This document shows positions 17,372 to 28,740 of a stretch of 64,000 nucleotides of DNA, one piece after another (positions within the stretch are counted from its first letter, which is position 1; each line of letters begins with the position of its first letter). This DNA is from Stigmatella ashevillena. GTDB taxonomy: Bacteria > Myxococcota > Myxococcia > Myxococcales > Myxococcaceae. The notes under the pieces were generated by a model. It saw only the letters and a program-made list of their open reading frames with translations. It was not told the origin of the DNA and did not search any database. The position numbers were made by a program, and so were the translations under genes. The stretch is from contig NZ_JAQNDM010000002.1 of NCBI RefSeq assembly GCF_028368975.1, positions 3,838,425 to 3,902,424 of the forward strand. Direction: 5' to 3'.

Positions 17372-19123
17372 GCAGGCCCATGATGGACTCGCCCGCGATG
17401 GCCCCCGCGCCCAGCGCGGGCACGTGTGCGTCCACCATGTCCGGACGCAGCCGCCGCGCGAGCGCCACCAGCAAGGCGCCCAGGCCAATCGTCATGGCGG
17501 AGTGCGCCGGCAGGAGCATGCCCAACCCCATGGCCACCGCTGAGGGAACCAGCCGCTCCAGGCGTCCCCGCGCGGCCAGCGTCAGCCCCGCGCCCACGAA
17601 GAAGCCGATGACCGCGGCCCGAGCGGCATCCGGCGGCAGCCCCGCGAGCCCTTGGGTGGACACGCTGGCCAAGATGCGGAACTGGTGCGCCGACGGCACG
17701 GGCAGCGCCTCGCCGAGCCCGTAGGTGTCTACCAACAGCAGGTACACGGGCACGCTCACCAGCGAGCCGACGAGCACCCCCAGCATCTGGGACAGGAGCT
17801 GGCGCGCCGGAGAGGACTTGAGCAAGTGCCCCGCCTTGTAGGACCAGAGGCTCACGCCCGTCTGCGCCACCGCGCCCGCCACCACCGAGCCCGCCGCGAC
17901 GTTGAGCCCGGTGGGCCCCGGGAAGACGGTGCCCGAGGCCACCTGGGTCAACTGCCCCATCTGGCTCACCGGGGAGATGTCCATCTGCCCCGCACCGCGC
18001 GCACACACCGCGCACAGCGGCAACACGAGCGCCAGCGCCAGCAACGTGTGCAGCACGGGCAGCCCGAACACCATCCGGCCCAGCACCAGCGTCAGCAGGC
18101 TCGCCACCACCCCGGCCCACACCGCCCAGCGGCCCACGGAGGGCTCATCGGTGCGCCCCAGGGAGCGCAGGTCCTTCGCGGCCGCCCCAAACAAGGCGCG
18201 CGCCTGCGCCGCCAGGGACACCACGGCCGCGCCCACCATCAACCCCACCCCGGGCCAGGTGAGCCACACCGAGAAGCCGTCATAGCCCAGGGACGCGTCC
18301 ACGCTCCCAGCGCGGACGAGCTCCGGCGCGATGGCCACCCAGGACACGAGCGCCCCCAGCACCATGCTCAGGGACATCTGAAGCCCCGCCATCATCCCCA
18401 CCGCCATCAGCATGGGGCTCCAGCCCACGCCCAACGTGAAGGTGGAGGCGGACAGCCCCGCCAGATGTCCGGGCGCCCCCGTCACCATGGGCACCCACCC
18501 CTGCACCTCGCGCAGCCACGTCACGGCCATGGTGAACAGCCCGGAGCCCAGCAGCACCTGGGCGCGCCCCGGCCGCTCCACCCGCCCCGTGCGGTGCAGG
18601 GCGGTGATGAGCTCCGCGGTGGCCACGCCGGTGGGAAACGCCAGCCCTTCCTGCTCCAGCAGGCGGCTGCGCAGCAGGTACGCCGCCAGCACCCCCAACA
18701 CCCCCAGCGTGGCGCTCCAGACCACGATGCCCCAGGCGGGCACCGACAGGCCCATCATCGTCAGCGCCGGAATGGAGCCCAAGAGCCCCGCCACCGCCGG
18801 CATGGCCCCCACGGCGGAGGCCGTTGTCTGCGTGAGGTTCGTCTCCAGCATCGTCGGCCCCCCGCCCCAGCGCCGCCCCAGGGCCGTCAGGCCGCTGAAG
18901 CCCAGCACCGCCGCGACGATGGAGCCGCTCTCCCACCAGCCCGTCTTCAGCCCCATGTAGACGTTGGTGATGGCCAGCAACGCGCCAATGGCGCAGCCGC
19001 CCACCAGGGAGCGCGCCGTGAGCTCCCCCAAAAGCGCCCCGGGGGCAGGACTGGTGACGAGCCGGGGGGGGGTGAGCACGGGGGAGACGGCGGCCGAGGA
19101 GTCCAAGGACTCCGGCGGAGCAT

Positions 19124-19127
<4 letters not shown>
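17325..19127 (-). CDS. OPT-family oligopeptide/metal-complex transporter
   Basis: A 600-residue membrane protein with about 14-16 hydrophobic helices. Family hallmarks are NVYMGLKTGWWESGS near the N-terminus, TNLTQTTASAVGAMPAVAGL, the LAFPTGVATAELI loop and GPTGLNVAAGSVVAGAVAQTG. OPT proteins import small peptides or metal-chelator complexes with protons. Its ATG overlaps the stop of the upstream hybrid kinase by 4 bp (ATGA, 19124-19127), so the two are coupled. The 3' end overlaps the convergent kinase-ATPase gene by 47 bp. The substrate cannot be inferred. Confidence 0.88.
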
Positions 19128-21400
<2,273 letters not shown>

Positions 21401-21606
21401 CGGTTCCCCCCTTGGAACGCCCGGAAATCCCACCAGCGTCACCCCCCGGCGTCCAACCCGGCCCACCACACCGCCCCCCGTGAGCATCCACCACTGGACA
21501 CGGCACGGACCCGGCCAGAGACCGGGGTGCACTGTGCCCGACAGTCTACCCCTGTTCGGGTCCCCAGGCCCAGCCCTCCCCCCGGGCTGGGCTAAGGTGC
21601 GGGCCC

Positions 21607-23010
21607 ATGGGGGATTCCGAGAGTACTTTCCGCATTCAGGGCCGCAAGGCCACCACGCCCGTGCCGTGGAGGACCGAGCCGGGCGGAGAAGTAAACACGG
21701 ATCTGCCCTACTCGCTCGCGGGCGAATACCTGCTGAAGCGGCTGCTGGCCTCGGGCGGTCACGGCAGCGTGTATGAGGCGGAGCACCGCATTCTCGGCCG
21801 GCGCGTGGCCGTGAAGGTGCTCCACCCGCACCTGGCGGATCAAGGCGAGATGCTCCAGCGCTTCGTGCGCGAGGCCCGCATCGTCAATCAGATCCGCCAC
21901 CCCAACGTGGTGGACATCCACGACTTCGGGATGATGCCGGATGGAAGCCCCTATTATGTGATGGAGCTTCTGGAGGGCCGCACGCTCAGCCAGCTCGTGC
22001 AGGAGCGCGGGCGGATGTCCGCCGAGCGGGCGCTCGCGTACCTGGAGCCGGTGTGCATGGCGCTGGGCGCCGCGCACCAGGCCGGCATCGTCCACCGCGA
22101 CTTGAAGGCCAGCAACGTGCTGGTGGTGGAGGACGGCCCCACCCCGCAGGTGAAGCTCTTGGACTTCGGCATCGCCAAGGTGCTCCAGCCCGCGGGCGGC
22201 CAGGAAGGGCTGACGCTGGCCGGGCAGCGGCTGGGCACCGCCTACGCCATGGCCCCCGAGCAGCTCCGGGGCGGCCCCATCAACCCGAACACGGACGTGT
22301 ACGCGCTGGGGGTGCTGCTGTTCCAGTTGCTCACGGGGCGCTACCCCTTCCAGTCCAAGGACCGGATGGAGCTGGAGCGGCTGCACCTGGAGGCCCCGCC
22401 CCCGCGGCCCAGCGCCTGCGCGCCGGTGTCCCTGGCGGTGGACGCGGTGGTGCTGCGCTGCCTGGAGAAGGAGGCCGAGCGGCGCTTTCCCCATACCGCC
22501 GCCTTCCTCACGGCGCTCCGGCAAGCCGTGGACACCCAGGGGCTGGCCTCCGCCGATGGGCGCGCCGGGCACGCCCTGGCCGTGCACGCCGAGGTGGAGA
22601 TCGCCGAGGGCGCCCACGACGATGAAGTCTTCCACGCCTCACTGGCCGACGTGCTCGACCGGCTCGAACGCGAGCTGCGCCAGGTGGGCTTCCTCCTCGC
22701 CCTCCAGGTGGGAACCGCGCAGCTGGGCATCCGGCTGCTGGGGGCCGAGCACGCCCTGTCCGCCGCCGAGGCCAACGCCCTGCGCACGGCCCTGGAGCGG
22801 ATGTGCCTCGAGGTCAGCGAGCAGGCCCGCCGCCTGGGCGCCCGGCTCCACATGTGCGCCCATGTCGGCATGGTGGAAGTCCGGGGCGAGGCCGCGGACC
22901 TGGAAGTTCTGGGAGGCCCCCTCACCGAGCTGTCCACCTGGGTCATCCAGGCGCCCGGCGCCCTGCACCTGACGCCCAGCGCCGCTCACATTCTCGAATT
23001 CGGCGCTTAA
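21607..23010 (+). CDS. Ser/Thr protein kinase with C-terminal cyclase-like remnant
   Basis: A 467-residue protein. The kinase domain (about 40-300) has ASGGHGSVYEAEH, VAVKVLH, HRDLKASN, LLDFGIAKVL and MAPEQLRGG, all consistent with an active Hanks-type enzyme. The C-terminal 150 residues (DEVFHASLADVLDRLEREL; LHMCAHVGMVEVRGEA followed by LEVLGGPLTELSTWV) resemble the second half of a nucleotide cyclase homology domain lacking obvious catalytic residues, probably a regulatory fold. No transmembrane segment is seen. It is divergent from the FHA-containing hybrid kinase across 206 bp; an FHA partner beside a Ser/Thr kinase suggests a functional link (inference). Confidence 0.85.
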   Translation: MGDSESTFRIQGRKATTPVPWRTEPGGEVNTDLPYSLAGEYLLKRLLASGGHGSVYEAEHRILGRRVAVKVLHPHLADQGEMLQRFVREARIVNQIRHPNVVDIHDFGMMPDGSPYYVMELLEGRTLSQLVQERGRMSAERALAYLEPVCMALGAAHQAGIVHRDLKASNVLVVEDGPTPQVKLLDFGIAKVLQPAGGQEGLTLAGQRLGTAYAMAPEQLRGGPINPNTDVYALGVLLFQLLTGRYPFQSKDRMELERLHLEAPPPRPSACAPVSLAVDAVVLRCLEKEAERRFPHTAAFLTALRQAVDTQGLASADGRAGHALAVHAEVEIAEGAHDDEVFHASLADVLDRLERELRQVGFLLALQVGTAQLGIRLLGAEHALSAAEANALRTALERMCLEVSEQARRLGARLHMCAHVGMVEVRGEAADLEVLGGPLTELSTWVIQAPGALHLTPSAAHILEFGA

Positions 23011-23229
23011 TTTCGGGTTTATTTCCCGGCTTTGACGGGGCTGTCCTTCCCTGGACGATGTAGGTTCTTGTCATCCGTAGCGCCTGAACGCACCCGTCCA
23101 GATTCCGACCCCTCGCGCAGGGGCCCGGGTCCGTGTGCGTGCTGATCTCCCCGGCGGACCGTAATCCCCCCTAGGGGCGCCGCTCACAGCGTTTTTCTTC
23201 GAGCCTACTGCAGCGGCGATCCCTGGCGA

Positions 23230-23244
23230 CCGTGTGATTCACGG
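23230..23244 (+). promoter_or_regulatory. Leader hairpin, paralogue 1
   Basis: CCGTG and CACGG flank TGATT, 25 bp before the start of the first NGLSV lipoprotein, and are followed by CCGTCTTCG and a run of G residues serving as ribosome site. It is a shorter version of the leader hairpins of paralogues 2 and 3. Confidence 0.4.
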
Positions 23245-23269
23245 CCGTCTTCGAACTGGGGGGACAGCC

Positions 23270-24247
23270 ATGCAAAAAGTGCCGAACACAATCCAGGGCA
23301 GCAGTGTCTCAAACCGGCGCGAGCGTCCGAGGGTTCGCTGGGGGATTCCCCTGGCCTGCCTGCTGGGAATCACCGTGGGGTGTGAACCCGCGGACGAGCA
23401 CGCCTCTGCTCGCCGCTCCACGCGCCAGCGCTCGGAAACGCTTCAGTCTCCCAACGGCTTGTCCGTCAACGGCTTGTCCGTCAACGGCTTGTCCGTCAAC
23501 GGCTTGTCCGTCAACGGCTTGTCCGTCAACGGCCTGTCCACCCAGGCCTTCCGGGACTGGTTCAACCTGGCGCCCTCGCTCAATGAAGTCACCATGAGGT
23601 ACGTGGTGCGGTGCGCGATGTCCGAGTCCGAGAGCCTCTCGTGGAGCAACCCGCACACCAGCGAGCAGTACACCTGGAAGGGGCAGTTGGCGCTGGCCCC
23701 CGGCTGGAGCGCGGGGCTGCCCCCCAGCCTCACCGAACAACAAGCCATCACCGCGTGCCTGGCGGCCCACGCCAACAAGTTCGGCCTCCACATCGCCATC
23801 TCCGTGCTGGGGCGCGACGCGCTGGGGCTGCCCATCCCGTTCACGAACCGGGAGCTGACGACGTACTCCGAGCGGGAGGCGTGCTTCTTCGGCAACCTCT
23901 TCACGGACGAGGGCATCCACGCGGCCAATGACCGCCCCGAGCTGCTCGAGGGCGAGAGCACCTCGCGGGCCTGCGGCCTGTCCTCCAACGGCGAGGGCTC
24001 GGCCTGCGCCCCCATCTCCCACGAGGGCGCCTGCGAGGAGTTCTGCACCCTGGATTCGACCCGCACGTACTACACCCACTGCACGTTCAACGGCGTGACG
24101 TACCGGCCGCTCACCACGCGCATCCTGCCCGCCGACCTCTACCGGTGCGGGGACGGCGTGTGCCAGCACACCGAGAGTTGCGGCACCGGCCGCACCGTCG
24201 ACAACTGCGCCGCCGACTGCGGCGCATGCCCGGATTCCACGCCCTAA
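23270..24247 (+). CDS. NGLSV-repeat Cys-rich lipoprotein, paralogue 1
   Basis: A 325-residue lipoprotein, first of three tandem paralogues. The signal peptide ends in a lipobox TVGC (GITVGCEPADEH). A low-complexity block of NGLSV units (residues about 62-91) links it to a conserved domain: FRDWFN, TMRYVVRCAM, YTWKGQLALAPGW, EQQAITACLAAHANKFG, EACFFGNLFTDEGI, then the Cys-rich C-terminus YRCGDGVCQHTESC...DCGACP. Even-numbered Cys residues suggest disulfides outside the cytoplasm. The family is a myxobacterial paralogous group of unknown role. The ATG is preceded by GGGGGGACAGCC. It probably sits on the outer membrane. Confidence 0.75.
   Translation: MQKVPNTIQGSSVSNRRERPRVRWGIPLACLLGITVGCEPADEHASARRSTRQRSETLQSPNGLSVNGLSVNGLSVNGLSVNGLSVNGLSTQAFRDWFNLAPSLNEVTMRYVVRCAMSESESLSWSNPHTSEQYTWKGQLALAPGWSAGLPPSLTEQQAITACLAAHANKFGLHIAISVLGRDALGLPIPFTNRELTTYSEREACFFGNLFTDEGIHAANDRPELLEGESTSRACGLSSNGEGSACAPISHEGACEEFCTLDSTRTYYTHCTFNGVTYRPLTTRILPADLYRCGDGVCQHTESCGTGRTVDNCAADCGACPDSTP
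23453..23527 (+). repeat. Tandem 15-bp repeat array 1 (five perfect units)
   Basis: Five identical copies of AACGGCTTGTCCGTC, followed by one degenerate unit (AACGGCCTGTCCACC), encode NGLSV repeats. Perfect DNA identity, including the synonymous Leu codon TTG, points to slippage or conversion rather than selection on protein alone. Unit changes keep the reading frame. Confidence 0.95.
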
Positions 24248-24406
24248 GACCGTTTTACCTTTCTAGCAAATCTTGCGACTTATCCAGGGTAAACCGTGAC
24301 CCATCGGACAACTGGCCGCAGGATTAACCACCCGACTTTGTCGTCCGTACTCCTCTGCGGCGCCGTTCTCAGCGGTCCTCTCCAAGGACACTGAAACCGG
24401 CGTCGC

Positions 24407-24431
24407 GGCGGCCGTGGTCTCCACGGCCGCC
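24407..24431 (+). promoter_or_regulatory. Leader hairpin, paralogue 2
   Basis: A perfect 11-bp stem (GGCGGCCGTGG with CCACGGCCGCC) and a TCT loop end 17 bp before the ATG. TTCGGGGGGGTAAAAAC follows. The same structure, with compensatory changes, precedes paralogue 3. It could control translation initiation or transcript stability, or bind a regulator. A conserved block GACCCATCGGACAA at 24298-24311 lies 151 bp before the ATG and may belong to the promoter. Confidence 0.6.
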
Positions 24432-24448
24432 TTCGGGGGGGTAAAAAC

Positions 24449-25426
24449 ATGACAAGCAAGCTGGCCGGGATCCGGCAAGACCGTCGCGCCGTGCGGGGAG
24501 CTGTTCGTGCATTCGCCGCGGGGCATTCGTTGCAGTGGCTCGTGGTGCTGGCGCTGGGCTGCGGCCCTCTGACTCCGGAAGAAGCGGAGGAAGGACTGAG
24601 CCACCAAGAGGAGGCGCTCGGCGACCGGCAGATCCGATCCTCCAACGGCTTGTCCGTCAACGGCTTGTCCGTCAACGGCTTGTCCGTCAACGGCTTGTCC
24701 GTCAACGGCTTGTCCGTCAACGGGCTGAGCTCGGCCTCGTTCCAGAGTTGGTTCACCGCGGACCCCATCGTCCGGGACACCGTCATGCGCTACGTGGTCC
24801 AGTGCGCGGTGCCCTCGGGCCAGGAGCGCTCCTTCACCCATCCCACCACGGGCGTCACCTACCGCTGGCAGGGCCTGCTGGGGCTGGCACCCGCCTGGGC
24901 CGGCGGCACGCAGGCCACGGTGGCCGAGCAGCAGGTCGTCTCCGCGTGCCTGGCGGCCCATACCAACAAGTACGGCCTGGCCGTCTCCATCTCCGTGCTG
25001 GGAAAGACAGCCCAGGGCAGCGCCATCCCCACCACCCCAGAGGAGCTGGCCTCGCACTCCGTGAAGGAGGCCTGCTTCTTCGGCAACCTCTTCACCCACG
25101 AGGGCATCTACGCGGCCACCGATCGCTCCTCGCTGAACGCCGCGGAGAGCACCTCCCGGGCGTGCGGATTGACGTCGCAGCAAGGCACCACGGAGTGCGC
25201 GCCCATTGCCCACGTGGGCTTCTGCTCGCAGTTCTGCACCCTGGAGCCCTCCGCCCCCTTCTATTCGCAGTGCACCTACAACGGTGTGACGTACCGGCCG
25301 CTCACCACGCGCATCCTCCCGTCGGACATCTACCGGTGCGGCGATGGGACGTGCCAATTCACCGAGCACTGCGGCCCGGGCACCACCTACGACAGTTGTG
25401 CCGCCGACTGCGGTCCCTGCCCGTAA
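24449..25426 (+). CDS. NGLSV-repeat Cys-rich lipoprotein, paralogue 2
   Basis: A 325-residue lipoprotein with the plan of its two neighbours. The lipobox is in VLALGCGPLTPEE, preceded by a hydrophobic segment (SLQWLVVLALGC) and a longer basic N-terminus. Five NGLSV units follow the linker (residues about 66-90). The conserved domain has FQSWFTADP, TVMRYVVQCAVPSGQE, RWQGLLGLAPAW, EACFFGNLFTHEGIY and the terminal CGDGTCQFTEHC...DCGPCP. The ATG follows GGGGGGGTAAAAAC exactly as in paralogue 3. The 200-bp leaders of copies 2 and 3 are recognisably homologous, so duplication included the control region. Function unknown. Confidence 0.75.
   Translation: MTSKLAGIRQDRRAVRGAVRAFAAGHSLQWLVVLALGCGPLTPEEAEEGLSHQEEALGDRQIRSSNGLSVNGLSVNGLSVNGLSVNGLSVNGLSSASFQSWFTADPIVRDTVMRYVVQCAVPSGQERSFTHPTTGVTYRWQGLLGLAPAWAGGTQATVAEQQVVSACLAAHTNKYGLAVSISVLGKTAQGSAIPTTPEELASHSVKEACFFGNLFTHEGIYAATDRSSLNAAESTSRACGLTSQQGTTECAPIAHVGFCSQFCTLEPSAPFYSQCTYNGVTYRPLTTRILPSDIYRCGDGTCQFTEHCGPGTTYDSCAADCGPCP
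24644..24718 (+). repeat. Tandem 15-bp repeat array 2 (five perfect units)
   Basis: Five identical copies of AACGGCTTGTCCGTC, the same unit as array 1, then a diverged AACGGGCTGAGC. The array lies at the same place in the paralogous gene, between signal peptide and conserved domain. Confidence 0.95.
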
Positions 25427-25595
25427 AGAGGTGTTTACCGTTCATTCCTCTCTAACAGGGATTGCGGATTGTTCGAGGTGAGCCAAGACCCATCGGACAA
25501 GTGGACGCATCGTTGACCACCTCGCTTCGAGCCCCGTATTCCTTCACAGCGCCGTCCTCAGCGGTTCTCTCCGGGAACACTGAAAAAGGCGCACT

Positions 25596-25620
25596 GGCCG
25601 CTGTGGTCTCCACGGTGGCC
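25596..25620 (+). promoter_or_regulatory. Leader hairpin, paralogue 3
   Basis: An 11-bp stem (GGCCGCTGTGG with CCACGGTGGCC) and the same TCT loop as leader 2. One G-C pair has become C-G and two pairs have become G-U, so pairing is kept although the sequence changed. TTGGGGGGGTAAAAAC leads to the ATG. The upstream block GACCCATCGGACAA recurs at 25487-25500, 150 bp before the ATG. Confidence 0.6.
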
Positions 25621-25636
25621 TTGGGGGGGTAAAAAC

Positions 25637-26599
25637 ATGAAGAAGATGCAAGCCGGGACGCGGCTGAACCGCCGCGTCATGTGTGAAGTCCTTGCTCCGT
25701 TGAAGGCGGGACTTCTCTCGGGTCTGGTGGTGCTCCACGCCCTGGGCTGCGGCCCGGTCTCCCCCCCGGAGGGAGCAGGCGGGCTGGAGACCTCGCAGCA
25801 AGCGCTCCACACCTCGCTTGGCCTGTCCGTCAACGGCCTGTCCGTCAACGGCCTGTCCGTCAACGGCCTGTCCGTCAACGGCCTGTCCGTCAGCGACTTG
25901 GAGACCGCCGTGTTCCGGGAGTGGTTCAACGTGGATCCCTCCACCCGGGAAATCACCATGCACTACCTGATTCTGTGCGCGGTGCCCTCGGGCCAGGAGC
26001 GCACCTTCTTCAACTCCGTCACGGGCACCTCGTACACCTGGTACGGCGAGTTGGGGCTGGCCCCGAACTGGGCCGAGGGCGTGCTGCCCTCGGTGCTCGA
26101 GCAACAGGTCGTCTCCGCGTGCCTGGCGGCGCACGTGAACGCGTACGGACAGCACGTGGCCATCTCGGTGCAGGGAAGGACGGCCCAGGGCGAGGTCCTC
26201 GCCTCCACCGAGGAGGAGCTGCGCACGTTCACCGCGGAGGAGGCGTGCTTCTTTGGCAACCTCTTCACGGACGCGGGGGCGTTCGCGGCCAACGGCAGCA
26301 CCCTGCTGAAGAACTCGGAGAGCACCCTGCGAACCTGCGGCCTGTCTCCGCGCGACGGCACCCCGGGGTGCGAGCCCATGACCCACGTGGGCTCCTGCAA
26401 GCGGTTCTGCACCTGGGACAAGGAGGCGCAGGCCTATACGCGGTGCTCCTATCAGGGGGTGGAGTACATGGCGCTCACGACGCGGATGCAGGCAGCGGAC
26501 ATCTACCGGTGCGGTGACGGGGTGTGTCAAGACACGGAGAGCTGCGGAACCGGGAAGACCTACAGCAGCTGCGCGGCTGACTGCGGGCAGTGCCCTTGA
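25637..26599 (+). CDS. NGLSV-repeat Cys-rich lipoprotein, paralogue 3
   Basis: A 320-residue lipoprotein, third of the tandem family. The signal segment LLSGLVVLHALGC places the lipid-anchored Cys in ALGC. GLSV-NGLSV units follow, the last diverging to SVSDLE. The conserved domain has FREWFNVDP, TMHYLILCAVPSGQE, YTWYGELGLAPNWAEG, EACFFGNLFTDAG and CGDGVCQDTESC...DCGQCP. Relative to copies 1 and 2 the array uses CTG rather than TTG throughout. No partner gene is evident; the MFS transporter follows after 98 bp with its own ribosome site. Function unknown. Confidence 0.75.
   Translation: MKKMQAGTRLNRRVMCEVLAPLKAGLLSGLVVLHALGCGPVSPPEGAGGLETSQQALHTSLGLSVNGLSVNGLSVNGLSVNGLSVSDLETAVFREWFNVDPSTREITMHYLILCAVPSGQERTFFNSVTGTSYTWYGELGLAPNWAEGVLPSVLEQQVVSACLAAHVNAYGQHVAISVQGRTAQGEVLASTEEELRTFTAEEACFFGNLFTDAGAFAANGSTLLKNSESTLRTCGLSPRDGTPGCEPMTHVGSCKRFCTWDKEAQAYTRCSYQGVEYMALTTRMQAADIYRCGDGVCQDTESCGTGKTYSSCAADCGQCP
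25820..25891 (+). repeat. Tandem 15-bp repeat array 3 (four units plus a partial)
   Basis: A partial unit GGCCTGTCCGTC followed by four perfect copies of AACGGCCTGTCCGTC. Every unit carries the Leu codon CTG, while arrays 1 and 2 carry TTG in every perfect unit, showing homogenisation within each array. Confidence 0.95.
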
Positions 26600-26697
26600 A
26601 ACACGCCTTTCCGAAAGAAGCCCACCGCATCCCCCTCGCGTAGGCGCCCGGGGGATGCGCCGCCATCGCAGCAACCGGGCTTTGTGAAACAGGAGGG

Positions 26698-27972
26698 ATG
26701 CTTCAGGATGCGCCCCCCCCGCTTGCCTGCCCGCTCAACATGAAATTTCTGCGTGATCTTCGCTCGGTGCTGAACCTGACGGTCCTCGTCGCCGGCCTGG
26801 GCTACTTCGTCGACCTCTTCGACATCACCCTGTTCGGCGTCGTCCGGGTCGCGTCCCTCAAGGACATTGGCATCACCGATCCGGCGGAGATCCTCGAAAA
26901 GGGTCTGCTCATCTACAACTGCCAGATGATCGGCATGATGGTGGGAGGCCTCATCTGGGGGATCCTGGCCGACCGGCGCGGCCGGCTGTCGGTGATGTTC
27001 GGCTCCATCCTGCTCTACTCATTCGCCAACATCGGCAATGCGTTCGCCTGGGATGCGACGAGCTACGCGGTCTTCCGCTTTCTGGGAGGCCTGGGCCTGG
27101 CGGGCGAGCTGGGTGCCGCCATCACCCTGGTGGCCGAGTCCCTGCCAAAGGACAAGCGCGGCCTGGGCACGACGGTGGTCGCGACGCTGGGCATGCTGGG
27201 CATCGTCGCCGCGGCGCTCATCGGGCAGCGCCTGCACTGGAAGACGGCGTACCTGACGGGCGGGGTGATGGGGCTGGCGCTCCTGTTCGCGCGCTTCAAG
27301 ATTTCCGAGTCCGAGCTGTTCGCCAAGAAGACGGACCCGTCGCGCGCCAACCCGCTGCTGCTGCTCCAGGGCGGGCGGTTCCTCAAGTACATCTGCTGCA
27401 TCCTCATCGGGGTGCCCATCTATTTCACCACCGGCATCCTTTTCACCTTCGCCCCGGAACTCACCGCGGGGCTGAACGTCCAGGGGACGGTGACGGCCGG
27501 CAACGCCATCCTGTATGGCTCTTTCGGGCTGACGCTGGGAGATCTGCTGTCGGGCCTGTTCAGCCAGTGGCTCAAGAGCCGTCGGCGCGCGGTGGCGCTC
27601 AACCTGGTGCTGGGCTTCGGGCTGATGCTCGTGTACGGCCTTGTCTCGGGGCTCACCAGCACCACCATCTACCTGCTGAGCTTCCTCATCGGCATCACGG
27701 TCGGCTACTGGGCGGTGCTGGTGACCATGGCGGCCGAGCAGTTTGGCACCAACATCCGCGCCACGGTGGCCACGACGGTGCCCAACTTCGTGCGCGGCTC
27801 GGCGACGCTGGCGGCCAGCGGGTTCGCGGTGCTCAAGGGGCAGATGCCCGTGGCCAGCGCGGCGATCCTCGTGGGGAGCATCTGCTTCGGACTTGCCCTG
27901 CTGGCGCTCACCCAAATCGAGGAGACGTTCCACCGGGACCTCGACTACGAGGAGGGCTCCCGACCCGAGTGA
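26698..27972 (+). CDS. Major facilitator superfamily transporter
   Basis: A 424-residue membrane protein with about 12 predicted helices. MFS signatures are the loop GGLIWGILADRRGRLSVMFGS after helix 2, the acidic helix YFVDLFDITLFG at the start, and RFLGGLGLAGELGAAITLVAE in helices 4-5. The layout resembles the metabolite:H+ symporter (sugar/organic acid) branch. The ATG at 26698 has AGGAGG only two bases upstream; an internal ATG at 26740 (MKFLRDLRSVLN) would also give a complete first helix. The substrate is unknown. It is convergent with the DUF2071 gene. Confidence 0.85.
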   Translation: MLQDAPPPLACPLNMKFLRDLRSVLNLTVLVAGLGYFVDLFDITLFGVVRVASLKDIGITDPAEILEKGLLIYNCQMIGMMVGGLIWGILADRRGRLSVMFGSILLYSFANIGNAFAWDATSYAVFRFLGGLGLAGELGAAITLVAESLPKDKRGLGTTVVATLGMLGIVAAALIGQRLHWKTAYLTGGVMGLALLFARFKISESELFAKKTDPSRANPLLLLQGGRFLKYICCILIGVPIYFTTGILFTFAPELTAGLNVQGTVTAGNAILYGSFGLTLGDLLSGLFSQWLKSRRRAVALNLVLGFGLMLVYGLVSGLTSTTIYLLSFLIGITVGYWAVLVTMAAEQFGTNIRATVATTVPNFVRGSATLAASGFAVLKGQMPVASAAILVGSICFGLALLALTQIEETFHRDLDYEEGSRPE

Positions 27973-27997
27973 CCGAGGGCAGGGCGCCCAAGGCCGC

Positions 27998-28729
27998 TCA
28001 GACGCGCTTGAGCGCGAACACCTCCACGTCCACCCCCTCCGAGGCGTGCACCAGCGGGGCGCCAGCGGGGCGGTGAAAGCCCACCGCCTCCAGCAGGGAC
28101 TCCTCCAGCCCCTCCACGCGCGCGCTCCGCACCGGGTAGGGCACGTGGTGCACCTGGCCGCGGAGGAGCGCGCCTGCGTGCGCGGTATAGAGGAAGTAGC
28201 GCTCCATCAAGAAGTGTTGGAGCGTCCCAGGCGTCGAGGCCGCCGCCTCGCCCTCGGGCAGGCCCCGCGCGGCGAACGTGGCGGGCACGGGGGCGGGCCA
28301 GCGGCGCTCGGAGCGGTAGGCTCTCCACCCGCTCGCCGCGTCGTCCGTCAGCGTCATCCGCGAATAGAAGTACGGCAACTTGTACCAGGCCCGCGCCAGC
28401 CGCACGGCAATGCCGTTGGCCGCATCCAGGCTGAAGAAGAACACCCCCGGGTCCTTGCCTTCCCGGTGCACGTACGTGCGCACGTTCGTCTCGTGGAAGT
28501 TCGACAGCGGGGGGAACGGGGGCAGCAGGGCTGGGCGCACGCCCCGCATCGTGAAGGGCACCAGCCCGATGAACGCCCGCCCTTCATGCGTGTCGAGCGA
28601 GAGCCCCGGGGGCAGGGCGCGCGCCAGCACCTCCGCGGGCAGCTCCCAATGGAGGAAGAGCAGCTTGCGCCAGCGCTGGTACATCACCACGCGCTCATCG
28701 GGGCGGAGCGACGGGGCGAGGCGATCCAT
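27998..28729 (-). CDS. DUF2071 (YqjF-like) protein
   Basis: A 243-residue protein. The ATG at 28729 (MDRLAPSLRPDERVVMYQRW) is preferred over in-frame codons upstream that overlap the preceding gene. RKLLFLHWELPAEVLARALPPGLSLDTHEGRAFIGLVPFTM is the standard opening of DUF2071/YqjF proteins, followed by FHETNVRTYVHREGKDPGVFFFSLDA. The family has an acetoacetate decarboxylase-like fold but no proven reaction. The gene begins 11 bp after the stop of the 2OG-Fe(II) oxygenase gene, so the two form an operon. Confidence 0.85.
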   Translation of the reverse strand: MDRLAPSLRPDERVVMYQRWRKLLFLHWELPAEVLARALPPGLSLDTHEGRAFIGLVPFTMRGVRPALLPPFPPLSNFHETNVRTYVHREGKDPGVFFFSLDAANGIAVRLARAWYKLPYFYSRMTLTDDAASGWRAYRSERRWPAPVPATFAARGLPEGEAAASTPGTLQHFLMERYFLYTAHAGALLRGQVHHVPYPVRSARVEGLEESLLEAVGFHRPAGAPLVHASEGVDVEVFALKRV

Positions 28730-28740
28730 CGCGGGAGCGC

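Noticed and set aside
23453..25891. Short tandem repeats as a possible CRISPR array
   Set aside because: The 15-bp units are directly adjacent without spacers, lie in reading frame inside coding sequence, and no cas gene is present.
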